DNA of 64,000 nt from the NCBI RefSeq assembly GCF_041428715.1, contig NZ_CP155572.1. One strand, 5' to 3'. Positions 17,344 to 25,655 of the stretch are shown here, one piece after another. The stretch's first letter is position 1. The number at the start of each line of letters is the position of its first letter. The notes beneath the pieces were generated by a model. It was not told where the DNA came from and searched no databases. It saw only the letters and a list, made by a program, of their open reading frames with translations. The stretch is from Sporomusa malonica (GTDB taxonomy: Bacteria > Bacillota > Negativicutes > Sporomusales > Sporomusaceae). Both the position numbers and the translations under genes were made by a program.

Positions 17344-18443
17344 GGCTTACCTACCTGGACAGCATCGCCGTCTTTAAGCTTATTTACATTACTAGTAATA
17401 ACCTCGGCCTTTGCCTCTAAGTCTGTTTTGATTTCAACAAAATCGCCAAGCACGGCGCCAACCTCAACCTGACGGCGGATGGCTTTGCCGTTTTCCAGGA
17501 CATAGACCTGATAGATACCCTGCTTCTGGAAGATAGCGGCCTGCGGCACAGCCAGCACAAGCGCCGGCTTACCAGTAACAATGCTTACCTTAACAAACAT
17601 GCCTGGTTTCAAAAGAGCCTGGCTATTGTCAATCTTTATCTTTGTCTTGTACATACGGTTGGCTACGACGGCCGCCGGGTTAATAATCTGAATTTTTCCG
17701 GCAAACACTTTGTCTGGATAGGCGTCAACCGTTATTTCCGCCGCCATGCCTTGCCCAATAGCACCCAAGTCTTTTTGCTCAACATTAACTACAGCATATA
17801 CCTGACCAATGTTTTCAACCGACATAAGCGGCGCACCAGCTCCTACCACTTGGCCAATTACCGCCGTCTTATTGGCGACAACCCCACTCACAGGAGCCGT
17901 AACTAGTGCATAGGCATACTGCTGCCCGGCTGTACTAAGCGCGGCCTCAGCACTCGACAAATCTGCCTGAGCTACTTTAAGCTTTGTTTCTATACCGTCA
18001 AGCACCTGCTTGGAGATGGCATTTTGCGCATAGAGCGTTTGGTAACGCTTATAGTCTGTTTCCACATTTTCATAGTTGGCAGACGCACGGCGGACAGCAT
18101 CACTGCCAGTACGAACGTTGTTACTGAGTTCAACACTTTCGAGCCTGATAAGCGGTTGACCGGCAGTTACCGGCTGACCGTCCTCTACCAAAATTTGTTC
18201 AATGCGTCCGGCAATCTTGGCACTAATGACTGCCGAGGTTTCTCCCTCTACCGAACCGGTTAAGCTTAGTTTAGGAATTTTACTTACCATTTGCGCGCTC
18301 TCTGCGGTTACGCTCGTGGCCTGCGCAGCCAGTACCTGCTTCTGGGGATTCCCCCACGTCAAGAGACCGGTCTTAGCCGCGGCCGTCACAGTGACAGCCA
18401 ATAAAATGGGTATAGCCCAATACTTAATGTTAAACCCTTTCAC
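17340..18443 (-). CDS. RND efflux periplasmic adaptor (membrane fusion protein)
   Basis: A 367-residue membrane fusion protein that bridges the RND permease to an outer-membrane channel. An N-terminal helix (IPILLAVTVTAAAKTGLL) anchors or exports it. The lipoyl halves (GRIEQILVEDGQPVTAGQPLIRLES and YALVTAPVSGVVANKTAVIGQ, quoted in part) flank an alpha-helical hairpin (residues about 100-165), followed by the beta-barrel (PGMFVKVSIVTG). GTG at 18443 after GGGAGGG. It lies 25 nt after tetR and overlaps the permease, so the three form one operon. Confidence 0.93.
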   Translation of the reverse strand: MKGFNIKYWAIPILLAVTVTAAAKTGLLTWGNPQKQVLAAQATSVTAESAQMVSKIPKLSLTGSVEGETSAVISAKIAGRIEQILVEDGQPVTAGQPLIRLESVELSNNVRTGSDAVRRASANYENVETDYKRYQTLYAQNAISKQVLDGIETKLKVAQADLSSAEAALSTAGQQYAYALVTAPVSGVVANKTAVIGQVVGAGAPLMSVENIGQVYAVVNVEQKDLGAIGQGMAAEITVDAYPDKVFAGKIQIINPAAVVANRMYKTKIKIDNSQALLKPGMFVKVSIVTGKPALVLAVPQAAIFQKQGIYQVYVLENGKAIRRQVEVGAVLGDFVEIKTDLEAKAEVITSNVNKLKDGDAVQVGKP

Positions 18444-18468
18444 ACCTATTCCCTCCCTGCGAGCAGCT

Positions 18469-19071
18469 TTAAACGCCCGCCTGTGTTATATTTTCGTTTT
18501 CTTGGCAGGCTGCCGGTCCGGTCAGCACCCCGAATTGAAAAATATCATTAAGCGCCTTAAGCGCATCGCCAAAGGTTAAATTATTCTCATCTAAAAACCG
18601 GTAATCTAATAACTCAGCACATGTACTTAACAACATTTTCGCAGCCACTTTTGTATTGATGGAGCGGATATGACCTGAAGCGATTCCTGCCTCCAACATG
18701 CGGCCAATATCAGTTACCCGCGCCTGGCGAAAACGGTTAATACGCTCCCACTCCTGCGGCCGGTATCGTTTAATATCGTCCAAAACCCAGTAGTTAATTT
18801 TCCCAAACAACTTAGGCTCTACCGTGATGATTGCCGTAAGTTTGCTGACAAAGTCGCATTGGCGTTCCATTGCCTGGAGCTTTTGCGCATCAATATCAGC
18901 AAGCGCCGCATCAATAATACTTGTTATAATCGCATCTTTGGACGGATAATATTGATACACTGTTTTTTTGCTGATGCCGAGACGGGCTGCTACACTGTCG
19001 ATGGTGAATTTTACGCCCCGTTCGTTCATTTCCTGGGCTGCTGCAAATAAAATTTGTTTCTTCAAAAGCAC
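18469..19071 (-). CDS. TetR-family repressor of the RND operon
   Basis: A 200-residue TetR regulator: N-terminal helix-turn-helix FTIDSVAARLGISKKTVYQYYPSKDAI, then an all-helical ligand domain. It is the first gene of tetR-adaptor-permease and probably represses the operon until a pump substrate binds. The start (GTG at 19071, or TTG two codons later) has only a weak ribosome site, so the exact N-terminus is unsure. A 19-bp palindrome 30 nt upstream is the probable operator. Confidence 0.9.
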   Translation of the reverse strand: MLLKKQILFAAAQEMNERGVKFTIDSVAARLGISKKTVYQYYPSKDAIITSIIDAALADIDAQKLQAMERQCDFVSKLTAIITVEPKLFGKINYWVLDDIKRYRPQEWERINRFRQARVTDIGRMLEAGIASGHIRSINTKVAAKMLLSTCAELLDYRFLDENNLTFGDALKALNDIFQFGVLTGPAACQENENITQAGV

Positions 19072-19101
19072 CGTCTCGCTTTCATCTTATGTAAATCCCA
19101 C

Positions 19102-19129
19102 GGAAACTAAACTAGTTTCCATAGTTTCC
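19102..19129. promoter_or_regulatory. Probable TetR operator
   Basis: GGAAACTA-AAC-TAGTTTCC is a perfect 8-bp inverted repeat, followed directly by a third half-site (TAGTTTCC). It lies 31 nt upstream of the tetR start, in the tetR promoter zone and the divergent leader. Confidence 0.6.
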
Positions 19130-19202
19130 ATCTCTATGGTACCAGAATTATCTGGGATGATCAACCACTATTTGTGAGACAAAGGACCAACCTGGCGAAC
19201 GA

Positions 19203-19248
19203 CTGGGGCAAACAATCCACCGCCTGGGGTTCGAGGATTTTGCCGCAG
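19203..19248 (+). promoter_or_regulatory. Structured leader of the small Cys-rich gene
   Basis: CTGGGGCAAACAATCC pairs with GGATTTTGCCGCAG, giving a long interrupted stem 46 nt upstream of the start codon at 19294. It is not a riboswitch class I recognise. It may be a regulatory leader or chance GC-rich pairing. Confidence 0.3.
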
Positions 19249-19293
19249 GTATTGGGGCAGACTAACACCACCACGCAAGCGGGAGGTGATAGT

Positions 19294-19455
19294 TTGTCAA
19301 GCAAAGAAGATTGCCCTGTCTATAGCTTTTGGAATGGCAAAAACCTAAAAGGCGGCAACCAATATTTTGACTACCGTGGCAGCGGCGAAGGCTGCAGCCA
19401 ATGCGAATTCAAATGTGTAGAGGGTACAGAAACCGTCTGTGCTGATGAGCTTTAA
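19294..19455 (+). CDS. Small Cys-rich protein (53 aa)
   Basis: TTG at 19294 follows GGGAGGTGAT with 3-4 nt spacing and opens a 53-residue frame with Cys at 7, 34, 37, 41 and 49 (GCSQCEFKC). An upstream in-frame GTG at 19174 has no ribosome site and would translate through the leader hairpin. A strong terminator follows directly. The CxxCxxxC cluster could bind a metal; no family recognised. Confidence 0.6.
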   Translation: MSSKEDCPVYSFWNGKNLKGGNQYFDYRGSGEGCSQCEFKCVEGTETVCADEL

Positions 19456-19461
19456 GCAATT

Positions 19462-19492
19462 AAAAATCCGCGCAAGCTATGCGCGGATTTTT
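19462..19492. terminator. Bidirectional terminator
   Basis: AAAAATCCGCGC / GCGCGGATTTTT with a 7-nt loop, between the Cys-rich gene and the convergent 77-aa gene. Confidence 0.9.
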
Positions 19493-19501
19493 ATTTTGAG
19501 G

Positions 19502-19735
19502 CTATGACCGGCCCCCAAGCAGCGAGGTGGTAATAATCACGGGCTCAAGCGGCTGAAAACGGGTGTTTTCTAGTGACTGCAAGTCCTTGGTTAACTTGAC
19601 AAGTTCCTCCTTGAGTACTGTCTTTGTATAACCAAATTCATCAAGCCTGTGTACAGCAGCATCAAGTTCATTAATTTTATCTACATATTCCTGGTGCATT
19701 CGTACAATCTCCAGGCCTGTTTTACTACTCTTCAT
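19502..19735 (-). CDS. Small coiled-coil protein (77 aa)
   Basis: A 77-residue helical protein with heptad-like spacing (EYVDKINELDAAVHRLDEFG, then LKEELVKLTKDLQSLE). ATG at 19735 is preferred because GGTGAT lies 5-6 nt upstream; an ATG four codons earlier overlaps that site. No family recognised. Probably cytoplasmic. Confidence 0.6.
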   Translation of the reverse strand: MKSSKTGLEIVRMHQEYVDKINELDAAVHRLDEFGYTKTVLKEELVKLTKDLQSLENTRFQPLEPVIITTSLLGGRS

Positions 19736-19810
19736 ATATATCACCATTTACATTATATTAATTCATTTTATTTATTATGTCCCAATTATCGGCTGCTAAT
19801 CATACAGAAG

Positions 19811-19833
19811 GAAAAAAAGAGCCTTTCGGCTCT
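19811..19833 (-). terminator. Terminator overlapping a stop codon
   Basis: AGAGCC-GAAA-GGCTCT followed on the minus strand by seven T residues. The stem overlaps the TAG of the 54-aa gene by two bases, so the hairpin begins inside the reading frame. Confidence 0.8.
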
Positions 19834-19996
19834 ATACTCTGGCGGCAGAGGCTTTGGCAGTAACCGCTAGCTCTTTAGCAAATACTTCTTTAAAAGATTT
19901 ACCGTACTGTGACTTCTTTCTGTCGCCATCCGTGGCACCATGACGGTCACGGTTAGTAAGGTCTACCCTTTGAATAGGCTCTATTCTTGTCACCAT
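19832..19996 (-). CDS. Small basic protein (54 aa)
   Basis: ATG at 19996 has AAGGAGG 9 nt upstream. The product starts MVTRIEPIQRVDLTNRDRHG and contains a basic stretch (GDRKKSQYGKSFKEVFAKEL). No membrane segment. Family unknown to me; the good ribosome site and dedicated terminator support it as real. Confidence 0.6.
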   Translation of the reverse strand: MVTRIEPIQRVDLTNRDRHGATDGDRKKSQYGKSFKEVFAKELAVTAKASAARV

Positions 19997-20163
19997 CTTA
20001 ACCGCCCTCCTTGGCATGATGATAATTACATTTCATCTATTTTATCGTATTATTCCGCCTATTTATTAAGTGTTGTGAGCTTTTTATTGGTTTTTCATCC
20101 ATTTCTTACTTCGAGTTGCTTTTTTTCACCTTGGTTACACTATCGAATGAGGAGGTGGTAAAT

Positions 20164-20307
20164 ATGTTCTATAAAAAGAAACGCAACACGATGTTAGGCA
20201 TGGATATGGACATGAATATGGATATGACCTCGATGCTTAAAGCATTAGCGGTCGGTGCCGTTATTTACCAGGCTGCCAAGTTCATGATTCACGAAATGAC
20301 TGACTAG
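20164..20307 (+). CDS. Small Met-rich membrane-associated protein (47 aa)
   Basis: GAGGAGGTGGTAAAT leads to ATG at 20164. The product has a basic start (MFYKKKRNTM), a Met/Asp repeat (GMDMDMNMDMTSM) and one hydrophobic helix (LKALAVGAVIYQAAKFMI). The MDMD run resembles the one in CotJA of this window and could bind metal (inference). It is followed after 38 nt by the next small gene. Confidence 0.7.
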   Translation: MFYKKKRNTMLGMDMDMNMDMTSMLKALAVGAVIYQAAKFMIHEMTD

Positions 20308-20345
20308 TTAACGCCTCCCTAATCTCAGGACAAGGAGGTGACATT

Positions 20346-20468
20346 ATGGCTAAAAAACAAGAACGCTGCGATAAGGGCTGCAAAAGCGGTAAAGCGAGTG
20401 TAGAGTTTGGTAAAGAAATATGCCCCAATGCAAAAAATGAAAAAAAAGACGAAAAATCATGCAAGTAA
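20346..20468 (+). CDS. Small Lys/Cys-rich protein (40 aa)
   Basis: A near-perfect anti-16S site (AAGGAGGTGA) precedes ATG at 20346. The 40-residue product is highly charged with Cys at 8, 12, 26 and 39 (RCDKGCKSG, EICPN, KSCK). A terminator follows the stop by 6 nt. Possibly a metal-binding or spore-matrix peptide; family unknown. Confidence 0.65.
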   Translation: MAKKQERCDKGCKSGKASVEFGKEICPNAKNEKKDEKSCK

Positions 20469-20474
20469 TGATAC

Positions 20475-20499
20475 AGGGTGGAAAATTCCACCCTTTTTA
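20475..20499 (+). terminator. Terminator of the two small genes at 20164 and 20346
   Basis: AGGGTGGAA / TTCCACCCT followed by TTTTAT. Confidence 0.85.
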
Positions 20500-20585
20500 T
20501 TTGTTTAATATTTTTTTAAAATATTTCCATCTTTAGTGGTATACTTATCCAAAAATGGGAATACTAGAATTGGAGGTGAGTGGAA

Positions 20586-20729
20586 TTGGGATTTAAAGAT
20601 CTACCAGGCGGATCAAGCGCCAAAAAAAGCCAGTCCGCCGCTGACAACACCACATCGAAGAAGTCTGCAACTTCTAACGATGTTTTCCAAAAACAGGAAG
20701 CCCTTACTAACACCAAACCATCCCATTAG
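20586..20729 (+). CDS. Small Ser/Thr/Lys-rich protein (47 aa)
   Basis: GGAGGTGA lies 6 nt before TTG at 20586. The product begins MGFKDLPGGSSAKKSQSAAD and is hydrophilic, without membrane segment or cysteine. The composition recalls small spore proteins, but no SASP motif is visible. A terminator follows 12 nt after the stop. Confidence 0.55.
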   Translation: MGFKDLPGGSSAKKSQSAADNTTSKKSATSNDVFQKQEALTNTKPSH

Positions 20730-20740
20730 TCCCCCCTTAT

Positions 20741-20777
20741 AATAACAGTGCGGCGCAGGCCGTGCTGTTATTTTTTT
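20741..20777 (+). terminator. Terminator of the 47-aa gene at 20586
   Basis: AATAACAGTGCGGC pairs with GGCCGTGCTGTTATT and is followed by TTTTTTCC. Confidence 0.85.
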
Positions 20778-20864
20778 CCTAAAAAACCAGGACTTATGGC
20801 CCCTATTTACTACTGTGCTCCTAATGTACAATAAGAGCATACCCTTCGGAGAGGAGCTTCCCTA

Positions 20865-21389
20865 ATGATTAAACAAACCGTTCTCTCAGCAGCTATGCTA
20901 CTGGTACTTGGTATGCCTGCTATTCACCCCAGTCTGGCGCAGGCATCTGTGTCAGCAACCAGCGTCTCGGCTTCCATATCTGATGATGGTTTCAGCCTGT
21001 CAGCCCATACCATTAGATTTGCTGAAACGCTGTCAACCAGCTACAATATTTCTGTTACTGCTCAAGATGTTCTCCGGCTTAAGGTTGACTACAATCTAGG
21101 CTACCGAGAAATCGGCATGATTTACACAACAGCTACAGTGACAAGCAAGCCGGCTGATAAAATCATCCAGCTCCGCGAGCAAAAAATGGGCTGGGGCGAA
21201 ATCGCCAAGCTATATGGGGTTAAAGTCGCCGACCTCAAACAACGCAATTACACGGTTATTGAAAAATCCAGGATCGTCGTCAGCGAGGAACCAGAAGACT
21301 ATGATTACATAAAAGTGTCCGATCAAGGTAAAGAGAATAAACACCCAGGCCAAGGTAAAGGGCATGATAAAGGGCACGGCCACAAATAA
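20865..21389 (+). CDS. Secreted protein, paralogue of the product of 36712-37389
   Basis: A 174-residue exported protein: signal peptide MIKQTVLSAAMLLVLGMPA... cleaved near AQA, a short linker, a conserved core at about 60-125 (YNISVTAQDVLRL, LGYREIGMIYTTATVTSKPA, MGWGEIAKLYGVKVADLK) and a Gly/Lys/His tail (GKGHDKGHGHK). The core contains two similar [GW]-[YG]-x-E-I units, and the same core plus a G/K/H tail occurs in the larger paralogue. Ribosome site GGAGAGGAG. Export to the periplasm or surface is clear; function is not known. Confidence 0.75.
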   Translation: MIKQTVLSAAMLLVLGMPAIHPSLAQASVSATSVSASISDDGFSLSAHTIRFAETLSTSYNISVTAQDVLRLKVDYNLGYREIGMIYTTATVTSKPADKIIQLREQKMGWGEIAKLYGVKVADLKQRNYTVIEKSRIVVSEEPEDYDYIKVSDQGKENKHPGQGKGHDKGHGHK

Positions 21390-21401
21390 CCCAAAATTAG
21401 C

Positions 21402-21438
21402 AAAAAATCCCTGCAGCAAATAACTGCAGGGATTTTTT
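21402..21438 (+). terminator. Terminator of the secreted-protein gene
   Basis: A perfect 15-bp stem, AAAAAATCCCTGCAG and its complement, with a T-run. Confidence 0.92.
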
Positions 21439-21497
21439 CATTGAAAGCAAACGTTTTGGAGAAACTATAGCTAACCTTTAAAATGAGGAGGGATTGA

Positions 21498-21734
21498 ATG
21501 AAAAAACTTATTCCAGGAATGTTTTCCAGCGTGACAGATGCCGAGTTGATTCTCGCTACCAGCGGTTATGATGATGAGGCACCCGAAAACGTAACAGATA
21601 AGTTTAGCGACAATGGCGGTGACAATAGCTTGCCCCGTGCCGAGATCAACTCCTCTATTGTCTCCAAAGCCACTGCCAATGAGGCCTCTTATCGTGCTGC
21701 CATGGAGGAAGGACTCGACGATTCCTTAAGATAG
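21498..21734 (+). CDS. Small acidic protein (78 aa)
   Basis: ATG at 21498 after GGAGGGATTGA. A 78-residue acidic protein (MKKLIPGMFSSVTDAELILA, then DDEAPENVTDKFSDNGGDN), no membrane segment or cysteine. The last residues (EEGLDDSLR) are also acidic. Family not recognised. Confidence 0.6.
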   Translation: MKKLIPGMFSSVTDAELILATSGYDDEAPENVTDKFSDNGGDNSLPRAEINSSIVSKATANEASYRAAMEEGLDDSLR

Positions 21735-21740
21735 CAAAGC

Positions 21741-21781
21741 AAAAAATCCCTGCAGGCCTTCTTAGACCTGCGGGGATTTTT
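21741..21781. terminator. Bidirectional terminator overlapping the 71-aa gene
   Basis: AAAAATCCCTGCAGG pairs with CCTGCGGGGATTTTT. The stop codon and last codons of the convergent minus-strand gene (stop at 21762) lie within this hairpin. Confidence 0.88.
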
Positions 21782-21977
21782 GTGTTAGGAGCAGGTTTTT
21801 CCGAGAAGTAAGCTCATGGTAGATGGCAATGATGTCAGGACTAAGTTTGTCCAGTTCACCGGCTTCAAGATGCGATAGCTTATACCGTTCTTCCATCATT
21901 TTGAGTAATTCACTCAGCCGCTTTATGTCATCATCGGCCATTTCCAGCTGCTCGCGATACCAATTCATGCCGCACAT
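21762..21977 (-). CDS. Small helical protein (71 aa)
   Basis: GGAGG lies 7 nt before ATG at 21977. Two predicted helices (MADDDIKRLSELLKMMEERY and SPDIIAIYHELTSRKNLLL) separated by a short loop. Its last codons form part of the terminator. It follows the SulP gene by 50 nt on the same strand and is probably co-transcribed. Family unknown; the helical-hairpin size resembles Spo0E-like peptides but the SQELD motif is absent. Confidence 0.6.
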   Translation of the reverse strand: MCGMNWYREQLEMADDDIKRLSELLKMMEERYKLSHLEAGELDKLSPDIIAIYHELTSRKNLLLTQKSPQV

Positions 21978-22027
21978 ATTCTGGCCTCCCTTCGCTTAGT
22001 ACTTCGCGGATAAGCCAGCATAATCCT

Positions 22028-23773
22028 CTACGCCGGAATCCCTTCAGTAGCAGCGGCCGCCTCACGTTCGGCAATACAGCGATGAAAAATCCGGTCACGG
22101 CAACGCAAGCAACCCTCTGTGTCAGTATGCTTGAGAGCATAGGAAATGGCATGTTCGGTATGAGGAAAAAAGTGATTACGGCCAATGGTCTCATACAGGC
22201 CTGTCATGTGCAGGGTTTTTTCCGGTTGTTCATTAAGACCAGAAATCAGCACCATCACCCCGCGTTTTTGCAAACTGTTCACAATGGTACGCAGATGGTC
22301 CTCGCCGGTTAAGTCCATAAAAGGCACCTTGCTTAGACGCAGGATAACGACTTTGGGGTTATATTGAATGGTATCAATAATGCTCTGGGAAAACATCTGC
22401 GCCGCGCCGAAAAAGAGCGGACCTTCAATACTAAAAATGCTTATCTGGGAGCAATCATGGCTATCCAACCGATCCTGCGCCCCAACCCTGGCCAGATGGT
22501 TCTCCGGGTCTGGCAGTACCTTGGTTACCACCAGGATATCACTCATCCGTTTAACAAAAATCACCATGGCCAATAGCAGTCCAACCTCGACAGCCACTGT
22601 CAGGTTGGCCAGCACGGTAAGCAGAAAGGTAACAACAAGCACACCGGCGCTGTTTGACCGGGTTTTCAAAATAGCAATAAAGGCGTGATGTTCACTCATA
22701 TTATAAGCAACAATCATTAGTACCGGCGCCATGCTGGCAAGTGGAATGGCGCCTGCATAGGGAGCTAATACGATGAGTGTCGCCAGCACAAATAGGGCTG
22801 ATAGTACGACCGAATAGCGAGTAACCGCCCCGCTCTTAATATTGGTAGCAGTCCGGGCAATAGCACCGGTGGCTGGAATACCGCCAAACAGTGGTGTTAC
22901 GATATTGGCAATCCCCTGCCCGATAAGCTCCCGGTTGCTATTATGGCGTGTTCCGGTCATGCCATCGGCTACTACAGCCGAAAGCAGCGACTCAATGGCA
23001 CCAAGCATCGCGATGGTAAAGGCCGGACGAGCTAACTGCTGCAGTTTTTCCAGGGTAATCACAGGCAGTGAAAACTGCGGCAAACTGTCAGGTATGCCAC
23101 CAAAAGCGGTAGAAATCGTAGTCACCTGGCCTGGATAAGCGAGCGCGGCAAGCGCCGTTGAGGCAAGCAAACCAACAAGCGAACCAGGCACCCTTGGAAA
23201 AAAGCGGGGCGTTACAAGAATAATCGCCAGACAAAGGGCAGCTGTCAAGATACTATACAAATTAACTGTATCAAGATGAAGGAGTATCTCCCGCATGCTA
23301 TCAATAAAGCCTTCATGCCGTGCTAAACCAACTAAACCAAGAAAGTTAGCGATTTGCCCGGTGAAAATATTTACGGCAATACCTGCTGTAAACCCGATTG
23401 TGACTGGGCGCGGAATGAACTTGATCAATGTTCCCATTTTCAAGAGACCCATAACGACCAGGATTATACCTGCCATCAGGCCGGCAATAAGCAGGTTCTC
23501 GTACCCATAGGTCAACACAATGGAAAGCAAAATGGGGATAAAGGCACCAGTTGGCCCTGTAACCTGATACCGGCTCCCACCAAATAGTGAGGCCAAGACG
23601 GAAGCAATAATTGTCGTGTAAATTCCATATTCAGGCTTAACCCCCGAAGCAATGGCAAAAGCCATGGCTAGCGGCAGCGAGATGACCCCGACAGTAAGCC
23701 CTGACATTAGATCTTTTTGAAAGCGACTGGAATAACAATAGCGTTTAAGTGGTACTTTTAGAGGACGTAACAT
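22028..23773 (-). CDS. SulP/SLC26 anion transporter with STAS domain
   Basis: A 581-residue transporter of the SulP family (sulfate, bicarbonate or other anions). It has about 12-14 membrane helices with the family motifs LPLAMAFAIASGVKPEYGIY, GGSRYQVTGPTGAF and GFTAGIAVNI, then NRELIGQGIANIVTPLFGGIP. Residues about 430-550 form the cytoplasmic STAS domain (IFSIEGPLFFGAAQMF, VVILRLSKVPFMDLTGEDHL). The C-terminal extension has CLRCRDRIFHRC, an uncommon four-Cys/His patch. Substrate is not determinable here. Confidence 0.92.
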   Translation of the reverse strand: MLRPLKVPLKRYCYSSRFQKDLMSGLTVGVISLPLAMAFAIASGVKPEYGIYTTIIASVLASLFGGSRYQVTGPTGAFIPILLSIVLTYGYENLLIAGLMAGIILVVMGLLKMGTLIKFIPRPVTIGFTAGIAVNIFTGQIANFLGLVGLARHEGFIDSMREILLHLDTVNLYSILTAALCLAIILVTPRFFPRVPGSLVGLLASTALAALAYPGQVTTISTAFGGIPDSLPQFSLPVITLEKLQQLARPAFTIAMLGAIESLLSAVVADGMTGTRHNSNRELIGQGIANIVTPLFGGIPATGAIARTATNIKSGAVTRYSVVLSALFVLATLIVLAPYAGAIPLASMAPVLMIVAYNMSEHHAFIAILKTRSNSAGVLVVTFLLTVLANLTVAVEVGLLLAMVIFVKRMSDILVVTKVLPDPENHLARVGAQDRLDSHDCSQISIFSIEGPLFFGAAQMFSQSIIDTIQYNPKVVILRLSKVPFMDLTGEDHLRTIVNSLQKRGVMVLISGLNEQPEKTLHMTGLYETIGRNHFFPHTEHAISYALKHTDTEGCLRCRDRIFHRCIAEREAAAATEGIPA

Positions 23774-23930
23774 AGAACATTCCTTTCTGCAAAAATAAAC
23801 ATGAAATTAATTATAAACCTTTATCTTGGTTATGTACATTTCGCTGACCGGCATATAGCCGCATTGAAGGGGAATAACCAACGTTTCAGGTTGTTAGCCT
23901 TTATTAGGCCACTCAATCTCCCTAATAAGC

Positions 23931-23966
23931 AAAAAAGCTCAACTCCTTCCTAAACCGGAGTTAAGC
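23931..23966 (-). terminator. Terminator of the ATP synthase operon
   Basis: GCTTAACTCC / GGAGTTGAGC followed on the minus strand by TTTTTT, 17 nt after the atpC stop codon. Confidence 0.9.
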
Positions 23967-23982
23967 CTTGCGCCCATATACC

Positions 23983-24231
23983 TTAATGAGCTGACAAAAT
24001 GGTAACCAAATCAGGTTTAACCAGCAGAATTCCTCCATTTACAGGTATTTGCAACTCGCCTTCCTCATGCCGTATCCTTACCGGCCTGGCATCAAGCAGG
24101 GCAACCAGGGGAGCGTGCCCTGGCAGAATACCCATTTCACCGGTTGTAGCCCTGACAATGACCATAGAGACCTGTCCCTCATAGACTCTATGATCAGGGT
24201 TCATTACCTCCAAGCGCAGCGTCTTACTCAC
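23983..24231 (-). CDS. atpC: ATP synthase epsilon subunit, short form
   Basis: An 82-residue epsilon subunit. Only the N-terminal beta-sandwich is present (LRLEVMNPDHRVYEGQVSMV, GEMGILPGHAPLVALL, VNGGILLVKPDLVTILS). The usual 45-50-residue C-terminal helical hairpin, which inhibits ATP hydrolysis in full-length forms of about 135 residues, is missing. The stop codon is followed at once by the operon terminator, so this is not a frameshift. GTG start overlaps the end of atpD by 8 bp. Last gene of the operon. Confidence 0.92.
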   Translation of the reverse strand: MSKTLRLEVMNPDHRVYEGQVSMVIVRATTGEMGILPGHAPLVALLDARPVRIRHEEGELQIPVNGGILLVKPDLVTILSAH

Positions 24232-25642
24232 TGCCCTTCCCCCTCATTGCTTCAGCCTTTTCTACAACCTCGTTAATGGTTCCGGCCATATAAAAAGCGC
24301 TCTCAGGCAAATCATCATACTTACCGCTTAAGATTTCTTTAAACCCGCGAACGGTTTCAGTTAGCGGCACATATTTACCAGCTGTTCCGGTAAACGCCTC
24401 GGCCACAAAAAACGGCTGACTCAAGAAACGCTGTACCTTTCTGGCACGGGCGACAACAATCTTATCTTCTTCAGATAACTCTTCCATACCAAGAATGGCA
24501 ATTATATCCTGGAGTTCCTTATAGCGCTGCAGAATTTCCTGTACAGACCGAGCGACATTGTAGTGCTCATCGCCAATAATAAATGGGTCAAGTATCCGGG
24601 AGGTAGAGTCAAGCGGATCTACAGCCGGATAAATCCCTAGCTCGGCAATCTGCCTGGACAATACAGTCGTCGCATCAAGGTGGGCAAACGTAGCAGCCGG
24701 TGCCGGGTCGGTCAAGTCATCAGCCGGCACATATACTGCCTGCACCGAGGTTACAGAGCCTTTTTTCGTAGAGGTAATCCGCTCTTGGAGTGCACCTACA
24801 TCAGTGCCCAAGGTGGGCTGGTATCCTACCGCAGACGGCATACGCCCAAGCAGCGCCGAAACTTCGGAACCAGCCTGGATGAAACGGAATATATTATCGA
24901 TAAATAACAGCACATCCTGCCCTGCCACGTCGCGGAAATACTCGGCCATCGTCAGGCCAGTCAAACCTACCCGCATTCTTGCACCAGGCGGTTCATTCAT
25001 TTGACCATAAACTAACGCTGTTTTATTGATAACTCCTGACTCCATCATTTCACGCCAAAGCTCATTTCCCTCACGGGTACGCTCACCTACGCCTGCGAAG
25101 ACGGAAAAGCCCCCGTGCTCTGTAGCGATGTTGCGAATTAATTCCATAATTAAAACAGTCTTCCCGACCCCAGCACCACCGAATAGTCCAATCTTTCCGC
25201 CGCGTGCGTAGGGGGCTATCAGGTCAACCACTTTAATACCTGTTTCCAGTATTTCTGTGGCAGTTTCCTGTTCGACAAACTCGGGAGCCGGACGGTGGAT
25301 TGGCCAGTATTCGCTTGCCTCTACCACCGCTGGGTTATTATCTACAGTTTCCCCCAACACATTAAAGATTCGTCCCAAAGTACCTGTTCCTACCGGCACA
25401 CGGATTGGTGCTCCCGTGTCTTCAGCAATCATACCACGCACCAATCCATCAGTAGATGACATCGCTACAGAGCGAACAACATTATCACCCAAGTGCTGCA
25501 TGACCTCTACTGTCAGATTGATGTCATTACCAGCGGCTTTTCCAGTAATTTTTACCGCATTATTGACAGACGGCAACTGATCCTGCGGAAACTCGATGTC
25601 CACAACAGGCCCAATTACTTGCTTAACCTGCCCGTTAGCCAT
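24224..25642 (-). CDS. atpD: ATP synthase F1 beta subunit
   Basis: A 472-residue catalytic subunit with Walker A GGAGVGKTVL, the catalytic-site region GVGERTREGNELW, ALLGRMPSAVGYQPTL and the DELSEED-like loop as EELSEED. ATG at 25642 follows GGGGGGAGACT and gives MANGQVKQVIGPVVDIEF; the longer frame upstream runs through the ribosome site. 13 nt after atpG. Confidence 0.97.
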   Translation of the reverse strand: MANGQVKQVIGPVVDIEFPQDQLPSVNNAVKITGKAAGNDINLTVEVMQHLGDNVVRSVAMSSTDGLVRGMIAEDTGAPIRVPVGTGTLGRIFNVLGETVDNNPAVVEASEYWPIHRPAPEFVEQETATEILETGIKVVDLIAPYARGGKIGLFGGAGVGKTVLIMELIRNIATEHGGFSVFAGVGERTREGNELWREMMESGVINKTALVYGQMNEPPGARMRVGLTGLTMAEYFRDVAGQDVLLFIDNIFRFIQAGSEVSALLGRMPSAVGYQPTLGTDVGALQERITSTKKGSVTSVQAVYVPADDLTDPAPAATFAHLDATTVLSRQIAELGIYPAVDPLDSTSRILDPFIIGDEHYNVARSVQEILQRYKELQDIIAILGMEELSEEDKIVVARARKVQRFLSQPFFVAEAFTGTAGKYVPLTETVRGFKEILSGKYDDLPESAFYMAGTINEVVEKAEAMRGKGSE

Positions 25643-25655
25643 AGTCTCCCCCCTT

